NCBI RefSeq assembly: GCF_046630445.1
Contig: NC_092341.1
Location: 218,424,501 to 218,488,500, forward strand
Direction of reading: 5' to 3'
Length of the DNA stretch: 64,000 nucleotides
DNA from: Rutidosis leptorrhynchoides
Lineage: Eukaryota; Streptophyta; Magnoliopsida; Asterales; Asteraceae
In this document: piece after piece, positions 48,945 through 62,477 of the stretch
How positions within the stretch are numbered: position 1 is the first letter of the stretch
Layout of the letters: every line of letters begins with the position of its first letter
Position numbers and translations under genes: made by a program
The notes under the pieces: generated by a model
What the model saw: only the letters and a program-made list of their open reading frames with translations
Told to the model about the DNA's origin: nothing
The model's database searches: none

Positions 48945-51900
48945 TGAAAGGACCCGTTCATATACATTATAAACGATTCACAATAGTTGATTACATTGCG
49001 AGGTATTTGACCTCTATATGATACATTTTACAAACATTGCATTCGTTTTTAAAAGACAATCTTTCTTTACATCAAAAATTGACAGGCATGCATACCATTT
49101 CATAATATCCACTATCCAACTATAAATTGATTTAATAATAATCTTTGATGAACTTAATGACTCGAATGCAACGTTCTTCGAAATATGCTATGAAAGACTC
49201 CAAGTAATATCTTTAAAATGAGCAAATGCACAGCGGAAGATTTATTTAACACCTGAGAATAATCATGCTTTAAAGTGTCAACCAAAAGGTTGGTGAGTTC
49301 ATTAGTTTATCATAATCATTTATTTCCATCATTTTAATAGACTACAAGAATTTCATTTCCAGTTCTCATAAATATACGTCCCATGCATAGAGACAAAAAA
49401 TAATCATTCATATGGATTGAACACCTGGTAACCGACATTCACAATACGCATATAGAATATCCCCTATCATTCCGGGATCCTCCTTCGGACATGATATATA
49501 TTTCGAAGTACTAAAGCATCCGGTACTTTGGATGGGGCTTGTTGGGCCCGATAGATCTATCTTTAGAGTTCGCGTCAATTAGGGTGTCTGTTCCCTAATT
49601 CTTAGATTACCAGACTTAATAAAAAGGGGGCATATTCGATTTCGATCATTCAACCATATAATGTAGTTTCGATTACTTGTGTCTATTTCGTAAAACATTT
49701 ATAAAAGCGCATGCATTCTCAGTCCCAAAAATATATATTGCAAAAGCATTTAAAAGGGGAGTAATGAAACTCACCATACTGTATTTCGTAGTAAAAATAC
49801 ATATAACGTCATTGAACAAGTGCAAGGTTGGCCTCGGATTCACGAACCTAAATTAATTATATATATTTATGTGTTGGTCAATATTTGTCTAACGAATTAG
49901 GTCAAGTCATAGTGTACCACAATCCTAATGCTCGAGACTAATATGCAAAAGTCAACAAAAGTAAATTTGACTCAAAATAATTTCCAAAAATTTATACATG
50001 ATTAATATATAGTTTAAATATCGTCGTTTTATATTTTTAAATATTTTTAAAAGATTTATTAGAGTAAATAATATAATTTATTTATTAATAAATAAAATTT
50101 TATATTATATTTATATAATAAAATATACTTTTATATATATTAAGTAATAAAATTTATAGGGTTCATTTAATATTATAAAGATAATATGATACGTATTATT
50201 AAAGTAAGTTATTACACGTAGTAAAATATGTTTGTATCAAATATTTATTTGATAAAATAATATCTATAATGATAGTAAGTAAAAGTTGTATTATTTTGTA
50301 ATAATAATTATTATTATAAAAATATCAATATTTATAATTACTAAGATGACATTATGATAAAACGATAATTCCAATTATGATAACTTTAATATTTACGATA
50401 ATTTTTAATATTATCTTTAAAATAATAATTCTATTTAAAATAATAATAATAATGATATTTTATAGTAACAATGACATTTCAATTAAAATGATAATTTTTG
50501 TTAAAATGATAGTTTTAATACTAACGATAATTTTAATAATATTAGTAATGATAAAAATAATAAGAACAATAATTTTATCTAAATCAATATCTTATAATAT
50601 TTTAATTTCATCATGATACTCTTACCCATTATTTCCTAATCGTTTCGTTTAATAGCTTTTAATCGTCTTTTATATCGTGTTCGTAATAATGATAATAATA
50701 GTAATCAAAATAATTAGGTGTTACAAATATTTGTTTTAATTACACTAATATTAGTAATGATAGTTACTATAACATTATTAACGATAATACTAATAATTAT
50801 CTTAATGATAATATAGTAATAATAATAATAACAATAACAATAACCATTTTTAAATAATGCTATATATATTAATAATGATAATAATAATAATAATACTAAC
50901 AATAATAATAATAATAATTGGATAATAATAATAATACTAATTATAACTTTAACGATAATAACGATAGTAATAATAAAAAAAATAATAATTTTTAATGATA
51001 AATCCCTTTTATTGATAAAGATAATAATAATCATAATAATAAGATAAAACTAGAACGACGATAAAAACGACGATAATAATAATCATTTTTAATAAAAATA
51101 TCGAAAATTCAATTGATTATAACTTCTAATCCGTTCATCGAAACCATTCGATATCTAAAGGAAAAGTTCTTAATTTTTCGCTAGCTTTCCAAGGACATGC
51201 ATATCTTATACCTTATCTCAACCGCAAGTGTAACTAATTCAAGATTCAACCTAACCTGTCTAAGGGCAATATCAAAAGTACAAGCATGCATAATCCTAAA
51301 TACTCGAGCACTAGTCAGGGATACACTATTAGTATGTAAAAGTTAAATTATGAGTACTCACGTATCAATATTGAGATTCAATATTGCAGGAAAGGTACGT
51401 AGACGCAACGGAAATGATAAACACTATATTGACCTCACGAGCATACCCATGAACCATACTCAATCACCTCCATAGCTATAACCCATAATTTCCTTAATCC
51501 TATCCTACTCGAAAAACAATTTCGAAACCACTCGGACAGCACTCCGTCGTAATATTTTATGTATACTAATAATATCTTGAAATAATACGGAGTAAATATA
51601 TATATGTAAATCGATTGAGAGAGTTTAGAGAAAAATATTTTCAAGTTTCTATGAAATAATGAAACCTATTGAATTCTATTTATAATAGATTTTTGAATTA
51701 TTAAAGTGAATTATTAAAGTATGAATTATTAAAGTGAATTATTAAAGTATGAATTATTAAAGTGAATTATTAAAGTATGAATTATTAAAGTGAATTATTA
51801 AAGTATGAATTATTAAAGTGAATTATTAAAGTAAAAATAAAGTAAAGGTAAAGTTTAAGTATAGTAAAAGTATAAAACTATGTACGTATAATACGCGTAT

Positions 51901-52576
51901 AAATATATATAATATTAATTTAAATCGTTATATATATTTAATAAAATAAAATATAAATATCGTTATCTTTATCATACTATTTAAGTAATGAGTTGTCAAA
52001 AGTGGTTCTAGATATTTATAAAAGTTATATACGTTTTAATAATAAAGTTCTTTTTAAACTGAAAACGTTTTTGTACGTTTGAAACTAAATAGATCAATCA
52101 ATTCTTTATGAGATTCAATCTTCCACTATCCTTTGTCTAGTTCTCAATGATTGACAATTTGTTCTTATTTATGAATCACTTTACCATTTTCCGAATATTG
52201 TTAAAATGGAAAGATTTCTCAAATCAACGTGGGCCTTTCAACAGATATTTATAATCATAATTCAATATATCTGATAATTCAATCATTTGATCTTATCTTC
52301 TAATTCTATTGATAAACATTTTGAAGCAGATACAATCATATAAAATATTTAATCTAATATTTTGTTTACGTTTCAAGTTATAATATATATACACACATAC
52401 ATATATAATCATATTCGTTTAATGGTTCATGAATTGTTGGAACTTGGTCGAGGTTGAATGAATGTATGAACATAGTTTAAAATTCTTGAAATTTAACTTA
52501 ACAAATATTGCTTATCGTGTCGAAAACATATAAAGATTAAAGTTTAAATTTGGTTGGAAATTTCCGGGTTGTCACA
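48945..52576 (-). repeat. 5' LTR of the nested large-LTR element
   Basis: 3632-bp direct repeat of 40117-43771, bordered by the tRNA-iMet primer site on its inner side and by the CTTTA target duplication on its outer side. Confidence 0.95.
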
Positions 52577-52902
52577 CTTTAATCAATCAAATATTATCAA
52601 AAATATGCGCCCCTCTTTTCGGTAAAGTAATTTCGGTTCCAAGACCTAATTTAACTCATGACGAATTTTTGAAATATTTTGGGTTGATTGATTAAAGATA
52701 TTTATACCTTAAGAATAAACGTTAAATTTCGCAGTGATGTAATAAATTTTTGAATGATATCAATAATTTCGGTCGCCAAACCTAATTTTATTCAATACCA
52801 ATTTAATACTTTATAGCGAACAAATTAGCGTTTATTATCAAAAGGTTAAAAATAAAAATAAAAAAATAAAAACTGTACAAACATACCTGTGAAATAGATT
52901 TC

Positions 52903-53319
52903 TTAGTTATATGATCTATCCCATTCATAAGATAGTCGGTTTAATTGGTTTTCCATTGCTACATAGGCGTAACCTCGAGCATTCAGTGTTTTTTCTTCTA
53001 AACATTTGAACGGTCCGTCTCTGCATAAAGTAACAAATTCGGTGTTTGAATAGGTTTGATTATTTGAACATTTACCTCTATGTGACCATTTTCCGCATTT
53101 GTGACATCTTTCTAGGTGTCGTGCTCTTCTTTTCGCTGCGGATTTTGATTTTCCTTTACCAAATTGTAACTTATTATCTTCGCATCTGGATTCTTTTCTA
53201 ACTCCGTCCAATCTTTCTCTGATTACTGATACTATTTCACTCGGAAGTGTGTCATTATTACGTTTAGTGATCAAAGCGTGTAGCATTAGACCATGGTTTA
53301 GTTCACAGGCAGTCTTCAT
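52903..53319 (-). mobile_element. extra zinc-knuckle ORF of the Athila element
   Basis: A 138-residue open frame on the same strand as pol, beginning about 145 bp after the end of the integrase frame. It contains a basic stretch (KGKSKSAAKRRARHLE) followed directly by CHKCGKWSHRGKC, a CCHC-type cluster. I do not recognise it as a standard Gypsy domain. It could be an RNA- or DNA-binding accessory protein, or a displaced nucleocapsid fragment. Extra ORFs after integrase are known in Athila/Tat elements, but this one I cannot match. Confidence 0.6.
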
Positions 53320-53463
53320 TTCCTAAAAAAATAAAAATTCAGAATGGGGGGAGAAGACTAGTTCTTTAGGGTCTGCTAGGGAAAGACCGTTCGGGTTCCA
53401 TTTTTGAGAACTACACGAAAACAGACAATCTAACTCTAACAGAAATACATAAATCCCCTATAC

Positions 53464-56430
53464 TTAGTTAGATGTGGTATCGAAATTGTGATTAACTTCA
53501 TTGTCTTCTTCCATCGGACCATGTATGTAATGTTTAACTCTGTGACCATTAACTTTAAATTCAATCCCATTTGAATTTATTAATTCTATCGTTCCGTATG
53601 GGAAAACTCTTTTGACTATGAATGGTATAGACCATCTTGATTTCAATTTTTCAGGAAATAGCTTGAATCGTGAATTGAAAAGAAGAACTCTGTCTCCTTC
53701 TTTAAATTCTTTTGAACTTGTGATTCTTTTATCATGCCATTTCTTCGTTCTTTCTTTATAGATTAACCAATTTTCGTATGCTTCATGTCTTAATTCTTCT
53801 AATTCGTTTAGTTGACTTAATCGTAGACGTCCGGCATCATGTAAATCAAGATTACATGTCTTCAAAGCCCAGAATGCTTTGTGTTCAATTTCTACTGGAA
53901 GATGACATGCTTTTCCATAAACAAGTCTAAAAGGTGTGGTTCCAATTGGAGTTTTGTAGGCTGTTCTAAAAGCCCAGAGTGCATCCTCCAATTTAATGGA
54001 CCATTCCTTCGGATTTGATCCTACGGTTTTCTCTAGAATACGTTTTAAAGCTCGGTTAGTATTTTCAACTTGTCCACTTGTTTGTGGATGATATGCGGTG
54101 GAGATTTTATGAGTTACTCCATATCTTTTAAGAACTTTCTCAAGTTGATTATTACAGAAATGAGTACCCCGATCACTTATTAAAGCTTTCGGTGTTCCAA
54201 ACCTTGCAAAAAGACTTTTTAAAAAGTTGACTACAACTCGTGCATCGTTAGTTGGGAGAGCTTGTGCTTCCGCCCATTTAGATACATAATCAATGGCTAC
54301 GAGTATATATAGATTATTATGAGATTTTGGAAATGGACCCATAAAGTCAATACCCCAAATGTCAAATACTTCACATACTTGAATGACATTTTGTGGCATT
54401 TCATCACGTTGACTTATTTTTCCGGCCCTTTGACAAGCATCACAGGATTTGCAAAGAAGGTGTGCGTCTTTGTAAATTGTAGGCCAATAGAATCCAGCAT
54501 CATAAACTTTTCTTGCTGTTAGTTGAGGCCCATAATGCCCTCCTGTTGGTCCTGTGTGACAATGGTTTAAAATTTTACTAGCTTCATCTCCAAATACACA
54601 TCGGCGTATTATTCCATCGGGACAACTTTTAAACATATGTGGATCTTCCCAAAAAAAGTATTTTATATCACTGAAGAATTTCTTTCGTTTTTGGTACGAT
54701 AATCCTTTTTCAAGGAATCCACATACTAAATAGTTTGCATAGTCTGCAAACCATGGGATTTCATTATAATCTATCTTCAATAGATATTCATCAGGAAAGT
54801 TGTCTTGTATGGCCGATTCATTTAGAACTTCTAATTCGGGATTTTCAAGACGAGAAAGATGATCAGCGGCGAGATTTTCTGCTCCTTTTTTATCTCGGAT
54901 TTCAATATCAAACTCTTGTAATAGTAAGATCCAACGGATTAATCTTGGTTTAGCATCTTGTTTTGAAAATAGGTATCTAAGAGCAGAATGGTCGGTATAG
55001 ACCACCGTTTTTGCTAGAACGAGATATGATCGAAATTTGTCAAAAGCAAAGACAATAGCAAGGAGTTCTTTTTCAGTAGTTGTATAGTTCGTTTGTGCTC
55101 CTTGTAACGTCTTACTAGCATAATATATAGGTTGAAATCGTTTTTCAATCCTTTGTCCTAAAACGGCTCCCATTGCAAAATCACTTGCATCGCACATTAG
55201 TTCAAATGGTAGATTCCAATTTGGTGTTATCATGATCGGCGCATTAGTGAGTTTCTCTTTAAGAATATTAAAAGATTTGATACACTCATCTGAAAAGATG
55301 AATGGAGCATCCTTTTCTAGGAGTTTATTCATAGGAGTGGCAATTTTAGAAAAATCTTTTATGAAACGTCGGTAAAAACTGGCATGCCCTAGAAAACTCC
55401 TAACTCCTCTAACATTGGTGGGATGTGGAAGTTTAGCAATTACATCTACTTTAGCTCTATCCACTTCAATTCCTTCTTTTGAAATTTTATGACCAAGAAC
55501 GATGCCTTCTTTAACCATAAAATGACATTTCTCCCAATTAAGAACTAGATTTGATTGTTCGCATCTAATAAGCATTCGTTCCAGATTAACTAGACATGAT
55601 TCAAATGTATCACCGAAGACTGAAAAGTTATCCATGAAAACTTCCATGCATTCTTCTATCATGTCGTGAAAAATCGCCATCATACACCTTTGAAAGGTTG
55701 CAGGGGCGTTACAAAGTCCAAATGGCATGCGTTTATAAGCAAAAGTACCATAAGGGCACGTGAATGTGGTTTTCTCTTGATCTTCGAGTGCTATTGGAAT
55801 TTAAAAATATCCGGAAAATCCATCTAGAAAACAATAGTAACTATTTCCGGCTAATCTTTCCAACATTTGATCTATGAAAAGGGAAAGTGATCTTTTCTGG
55901 TGGCGTCATTTAATTTTCTATAATCAATACACACACGCCATCCTGTTACAGTCCTAGTAGGAATAAGCTCATTTTTCTCATTTGTAATGACAGTCATGCC
56001 ACCCTTCTTAGGCACGCATTGAACTGGGCCTACCCATGGACTATCAGAGATTGGATAAATTAGACCTGCATCTAGCAGTTTAATAATCTCTTTCTTAACT
56101 ACATCTTGCATATTAGGATTTAGTCTTCGTTGGCGTTGCACATACGTTTTATGACCTTCTTCCATAAGGATTTTATGTGTGCAATACGAAGGACTTATTC
56201 CTTTAATATCATGAATCTTCCATGCAATGGCTGGTTTATGAGCTTTCAACACAGAAATGAGTTGTGATTTCTCATTTTCAGTAAGAGAAGACGATATTAT
56301 TACAGGTAATTCAGATTCACCATGTAAATAAGCGTATTCCAAATGGTTTGGAAGTGACTTTAACTCTAATTTCGGAGGTTCTTCTATCGATGATTTATAT
56401 CGATATCTGTCTTCTTCTTTTAGCATTTGA
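53464..56430 (-). mobile_element. Athila pol region: RT, RNase H, integrase
   Basis: Minus-strand RT motifs include MTVITNEKNELIPTRTV, CIDYRKLNDATRKDHFP and [16 protein letters not shown]. The catalytic box is of the FMDN/FMDD type ([11 protein letters not shown]). RNase H has [12 protein letters not shown]. Integrase has an HHCC zinc finger ([10 protein letters not shown] ... [11 protein letters not shown]), the core [12 protein letters not shown] and SDRGTHFCN, and [11 protein letters not shown]. No chromodomain is seen, consistent with Athila. Broken, with few breaks. Confidence 0.93.
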
Positions 56431-56534
56431 ATTTCTTATGTTGTTGGTTCATATCCATTAGCTATAAGTATAGCTAACATTTCAACTTCATCAATTGGTT
56501 CATTACCTTCTCCTAAAGAACATTCTCCTGTTCC

Positions 56535-59063
56535 TTATAATTCTGGAAATTCTTCTAATAATTCTGCATGTGCATCTATAGTTTGAATATAATAACATGT
56601 ATCATCTGCAGATTGTGGTTGTTGCATTGCTCTATCAACTGAAAAGGTAACACTCTCATCCTCTATACTTAGGGTCAATTTCTTACCGAACACGTCTATC
56701 ATTGCTTTAGCCGTGTTTAAGAATGGTCTTCCTAATATGAGAGGAACTTGAGAATCTTCTTCCATGTCCAGAACAACAAAATCTACTGGAAATACTAAAG
56801 TACCAACTTTAACTAGCATGTTCTCCATTATCCCTCTAGGATATTTTATTGATCTATCGGCTAGTTGTTTGCTTATTCTGGTTGGTTTCAATTCTCCAAT
56901 GTCTAGTTTAGCGTATAGTGAATATGGCATTAGATTTATACTAGCACCTAAGTCTGCCAATGCTTCTATTGAACTAAGACTACCCAGAAAACATGGAATT
57001 GTGAAACTTCCTGGATCAGATAGTTTTTCTGGTATCTTATTCAACAGCACTGCTGAACAATTAGCATTCATGGTAACAGCCGAGAGTTCTTCCATTTTCT
57101 TTCTATTTGAGATTAGATCTTTCAAGAATTTAGCATATCTAGGCATTCCTGAAATCACATCAATGAAAGGAAGATTTACATTTATCTGTTTAAACATATC
57201 CAAGAATTTGGATTGCTCGGCTTCAAGTTTCTCTTTCTTCATTTTACTCGAGTAAGGAAGTGGTGGTTGGTATGGTTTAACATAAGGTTTATCCTTAATT
57301 GTGTTATCTTCATTAACCTTTTTAACTACCGGTTCTTTTTCCTTATCTTGATCAGGTTGTGGTTCTTGTGGAGTAGGAATAGCTTCATCAGAAGTTACAA
57401 GTATTTCAGGTGGTTTAAGTGTTGTACCACTTCTTGTGGTAATGGCTTTAGCTGTTTCATTCCGGGGGTTAGCATTTGTATCACTAGGTAGACTTCCCGG
57501 TTTTCTTTCACCTATTATCCTTGCTAGGTTACTTACTTCTTGTTCCAGATTTTGAATAGAAGCTTGTTGATTTCTAAATGCTTGAGCATTTTGTTCATTA
57601 GTTTGTTTCTGAGATGTGAAAAACTGCGTTTGAGTTTCAACTAGCTTCGTCATCATATCTTCTAAATTCGGCTTTTTATCATCGGTTTGTTGTGGTGGTT
57701 TGTTTTGAAAATTAGGTCTTTGCTGATTGTAATTATTATTGGATACTTGTTGATTGCTAGGACCTTGTTGGTTGTTGTATGGAATATTTCGATTATAATT
57801 CTGATTTTGATTGTAAATCGGTCTTGGCGGTTGATAATTATTCTGATAATTATTTCCAGGCCTTTGGTTTATGTATGAAATATTCTCTCTTTGTTCCATT
57901 GTTAATTCAATACTGAGACAATCTTTTGTCAAATGTGGTCCTCCCCACTGCTCACAACTAATTCGTATTGAGTGAATATCTTTAGTCATCTTTTCCATTC
58001 GTCTCTCCACAGCATCTATCTTTGCGGAAATAGAATCTAAGTCATGGCTAGAATCGGCTCTAGCTGTTTTAGATGATCTAACGATATCTTTTTCTTGGTG
58101 CCACTCATGTGAGTGGGAAGCAGTGTTATCAATAATTTTGTAAGCATCAGTTTCGGTTTTCTTCATAATAGAACCACCAGCTGCTATATCTATGTCTTTC
58201 CTTGTAGTGATGTCGCATCCTTGGTAGAATATTTGTACTATTTGACAGGTGTCTAAACCATGTTGCGGACATCCTCTTAATAACTTTTCAAATCTTGTCC
58301 ACGCCTCATATAGAGTTTCATTTGGCTTCTGTGTAAACGTAACAATTTCTCCTTGAAGTCTTACGGCTTTAGATGCAGGAAAGAATTGTTTAAGAAATTT
58401 TTCAACTAAAACATCCCATGTATCAATCGCCCCTTCAGGTAATGATTCCAACCAATCTTTGGCTTCTCCCTTTAAAGTCCAGGGAAATAACATGAGATAT
58501 ATCTGTTCATCCTCCACTTCTCAGATTTTAAATAGTGTGCAGATCCTATTAAAGGTACGAAGATGTTCATTTGGATCTTCCTTCGGCGCACCACTAAATT
58601 GGCATTGATTAGTCACCATGTGTAGAATTTGTCCTTTGATTTCATAATCTGGCGCATTAATGTCTGGATGAGTAATTGCGTGACCTTGGCCAGTGCGTTT
58701 AGCTCTCATTCGGTCTTCCATACTTAATGGTTCTGTTACTTCCATAATTGAATTTGTTGAATCGGAATCACTAGAGGATTCTGATTTAATGGTTCGTTCC
58801 TCAACAATCTCTGTTTGAATGATTGGTGATTCCGGAGGAAAGTTTAGTGGTTCAGGATCTACGAATCGTCCCTGAATATTCTCCGGATTCTCAATTGTGA
58901 GGTCGGGTTCAAAAAATGGATTATCGGAAATTTGAACTGGAGTACTTGGTCGACTGGATGACGATTCTAAAGAAAAATCAACGGCAGTAATATTTGCTAA
59001 ATGTCTTGATCTAGTTACATGTGGTGAACGTACAAAAGGTGGTAAACGTCTTGCTCGGTGCAT
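56535..59063 (-). mobile_element. Athila gag and protease region
   Basis: The capsid-type Retrotrans_gag domain (WLESLPEGAIDTWDVLVEKF, FEKLLRGCPQHGL) is followed by a Cys/His nucleocapsid-like CEQWGGPHLTKDC and an Asn/Gln-rich stretch. The Athila-type aspartic protease follows (ALADLGASINLMPYSLYAKL, VPLILGRPFL). The N-terminal part, near 58521-59063, is acidic and Ser-rich. Broken, with few breaks. Confidence 0.9.
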
Positions 59064-60460
59064 TCACTGAATATCCTATTAGTTTTTAAAAGGAAAGAAA
59101 AATTATAATAAGTTATCCAATCAATAGACTTTTCTGATTTTGTCCACGTTTCGAATAGCCAAAAGATGCATCAGAGGGGCAGGATTCGTTTGGTCTCAAT
59201 ATAATTGAGGACTGTTTGGCTCCAATAACCAGGTCCACGTACAAATCCAACTATTACTACGAACCAGAAAAATTTGATGTCTATCAATTTAACCACTTAA
59301 AATAAATTTTCGTAATTTTAAGAAATTTAGATAAGAAGTAGAATAAAAATTTATGTCCTAAAACTAGAATAGCGAGAAATAAGAAAGAAAAAGAGCTCGT
59401 CGAAAAAGGTCTAAAAAGAAAAATGGTTGAAAAATAAAAGGTGACGGAAAAATAAAAGAAACTTATAAAACTTAAAAACACTTGACTAACCTAACCTTAT
59501 TACTACAACTAACTTAAAATTATAATCACAAATTGAGATTACTAATTGGAATGATAATTGATACATAGGTAAAAGTCGTCTAAAAATATTAAAGCTTAGA
59601 GGAAAAACTAAATCCCAAATGGAAATAACTTAAAAAGAAACTAAAACTTAAAAGGCGTCGCAAAATTCTAAAGTACTTAAATTTTAGTCTAAAGAAAAAG
59701 TACTTAAGGGATTTTACGGCAAAGCCTAAAAATCTAGAACTAAAAAAAATAACTATGGCAAAAACTAAGTTTAAAACTAAAAACTAGCGAAAAATACAAA
59801 TATTACGCTAAAACAATTAAAAAGGGACAAAATATAAAAATAAACAAAAAGTTGTAAAAATTACAATTTTTATAAAAATATTATTTTTATATTATTTATT
59901 TTATAAAACTATTAATTTTACAATTTAATTAACTAAATAAACTAAATATACAAAATAATAATAAAAACTAAAAACTAATTAAAAACTATAAACCTAATTA
60001 GGGTTTTAATTAAAAATTAATAATAATAATTACTCCATAATAAATGCTGATTAGGGTTCTGTCAGGCGCGTCAGAGAGAACTCCGCGAGTTGCGGTATTC
60101 TAAGCAGCAAACTCCGCGAGTCGCGGGGTTCCAATTTTCAACTTAGGTACAGTTTAAAATTTGACGCGTTTTTTTTTATTATTTTATTTTATATTTTTTT
60201 CTGTTTTCTGTTTTAAAATCTAAAATATTTATATAATAAAAAAAACTTATATTTAAAAACTAAAATAAAAATAAAGAAACTTTATAAAACTTAAATATTT
60301 AATAAAATCTTAAAAATATATAAATTTTTGTTTTTCTTTTTATATTTTCGAATAATTAAAAACGTATTTTTACAAAAATGAATTTTAATAAAAGTTCACT
60401 AAAAATAAAAATCTTTTTTTTTTATGTAGCGTTGCGCTTCCGGCTTTTAAGCTAGATTGT
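59064..60460 (-). other. 5' leader of the Athila element
   Basis: About 1.4 kb of AT-rich, A-run-rich untranslated DNA between the primer site and gag, a usual length for Athila. It contains a pair of GC palindromes at 60079-60130. No gene. Confidence 0.6.
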
Positions 60461-60478
60461 TCCCCGGCAGCGGCGCCA
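60461..60478 (-). other. tRNA-Asp-type primer binding site of the Athila element
   Basis: TGGCGCCGCTGCCGGGGA on the minus strand, nine bases from the inner edge of the 5' LTR, matches the 3' end complement of plant tRNA-Asp with one difference from the usual GTT form. Confidence 0.9.
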
Positions 60479-60487
60479 AAGATAACT

Positions 60488-62477
60488 TGATGTTATGCGA
60501 GGTGTATATAAAATAGCTTTATATTTTAGCAGGAAATACTATTAAATACGATACAATTTTACACAAGATATTTATTTATTTAGAGAATGGATATACTTAA
60601 ACCTTGCTACAACACTTATAGGCAGTGTACCTAATCGTACAGTAGTGTAGTTTTTAGTAAGTCCGGTTCGTTCCACAGGGAAAATCTTTAAACAAAGCTT
60701 AACGCTATATTAGTTTACTTTTGTAAAAATACAAATATATATATAAGTAATATTATTATTATAAAGGGGGGTTTTTACCGTTTAATGACCGGTTTGTCGA
60801 TTTTAAAACTTTAGTCGCAGTTAAAACCAAATGTAAAATAATAAATAAATACAAGACTTAATTTAAAGCGTAAAGTAAATAACGATAATGAAATTGCGAA
60901 TAATAAAAGTGCGATAAAATAAACTTGCGATAATTAAAAAGTACGATAATTAAAAGTGCAATTAAATACAATAACAATAAAAATGCGATAATTAGAAGTG
61001 CAATTAAATATAAAATAAAGGAAATTAAATATGAAATAAAAGAATTATGCTTATTTAAACTTCCGTAACCATGATGTTTGACGTGTTGATTTTAGTTTTA
61101 TGCCCATGGGTTAATTGTCCTTTGTCCTGGATTATTTAATATGTCCGTCTGGTTTTTGTCCATAACAGTCCATCAGTCATAAATATAAAGTGCGAGTGTC
61201 CTCGTCAAATTATCCTTATACCCGAAGTCAAATATTCCAACTAATTGGGGACTTAAACTGTAACAAGGTTTTATTACTTTGTTTAATAATTACACCAGGA
61301 TGTCGACTGAGTGTAACCCAAGATTTTAATACTTTGTTAACAATTAGGCCAAGTGTCCTTGTACATAATTTCACCCCTGTTTTAATAATTCTAGTGGCTA
61401 TTAATCCATTCCCGTGTCCGGTTAAATGAACGATTATTCGTACATATAAATACCCCGCCCATCGTGTCCGATCGAGTGTATATGGTAATTTATAGGGACA
61501 CCCAATTGTAAATCTTTATATTAACATTAACAAACTATCATTTAGTTAAACAAATATAAAGCCCATTAATAGCCCATAGTCTAATTTCCACAAGTGTCGT
61601 TCTTTTGTCCAAACCCCAATTATGGTACAAAGCCCAATTACCCAATTTTAGTAATTAGCCCAACATCATGATTACTTCAGATTAAATAAGCATAATAATA
61701 ACTTAGCTACGAGACATTAAATTACAAAGGTTGAACATAACTTACAATGATTAAAAATAGCGTAGCGTTACACGGACAGAATTTCGACTTACACCCTTAC
61801 AACTTTCGCTAACATACCCTTATTATTAGGATTAAAATTAAAATTAAAATTAAAATATAAATATAAATATATACGTTTAGATAGATGGATGGATATATAT
61901 TATGTGGTTTTTGCGATCAGAATTCGTTTCCTTTTATAGGGAGTTTCAGTTTTTGGGGCTCCGCGACTTGCGGCAACTTTTGCCTTCAAACTCCGCGAGT
62001 CGCGGAGTTTGTAATTACAGCTCACTCCATTTTGGCTCTTTGTTTACCGACGGTTTATTTTATAAATATAATATATATATATAATTAATATAATTAATTA
62101 TATATTATATTATATTTATATACATAGTTAACTTGTAATTTTTAGTCCGTTGCGTCGAGCGTTGAGAGTTGACTCTGGTCCCGGTTCCGAATTTTCGAAC
62201 GTCCTTGCGTACAATTTAATATCTTGTACTTTGCGTTTTGAATCTTGTACTCTTGTAATTTCGAGACGTTTCTTATCAATAATTGGAACCTCTTTGATTG
62301 TCTTTTGTACTTTTGAGCTTTTTGGTCGTTTGCGTCTTCAATTCGTCGAATCTGTCTTTTGTCTTCACCTTTTATTATTTAAACGAATATCACTTTTAAA
62401 TAGAACAATTGCAACTAAAAGCTTGTCTTTCTTGAAGAATAATGCTATGAAATATATGTTCGTTTTTAGCATTATCA
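60488..62477 (-). repeat. 5' LTR of the Athila-type element
   Basis: 1990-bp direct repeat of 33164-35161 with about nine base differences by eye. Contains the palindrome pair ending at 62010. Confidence 0.95.
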
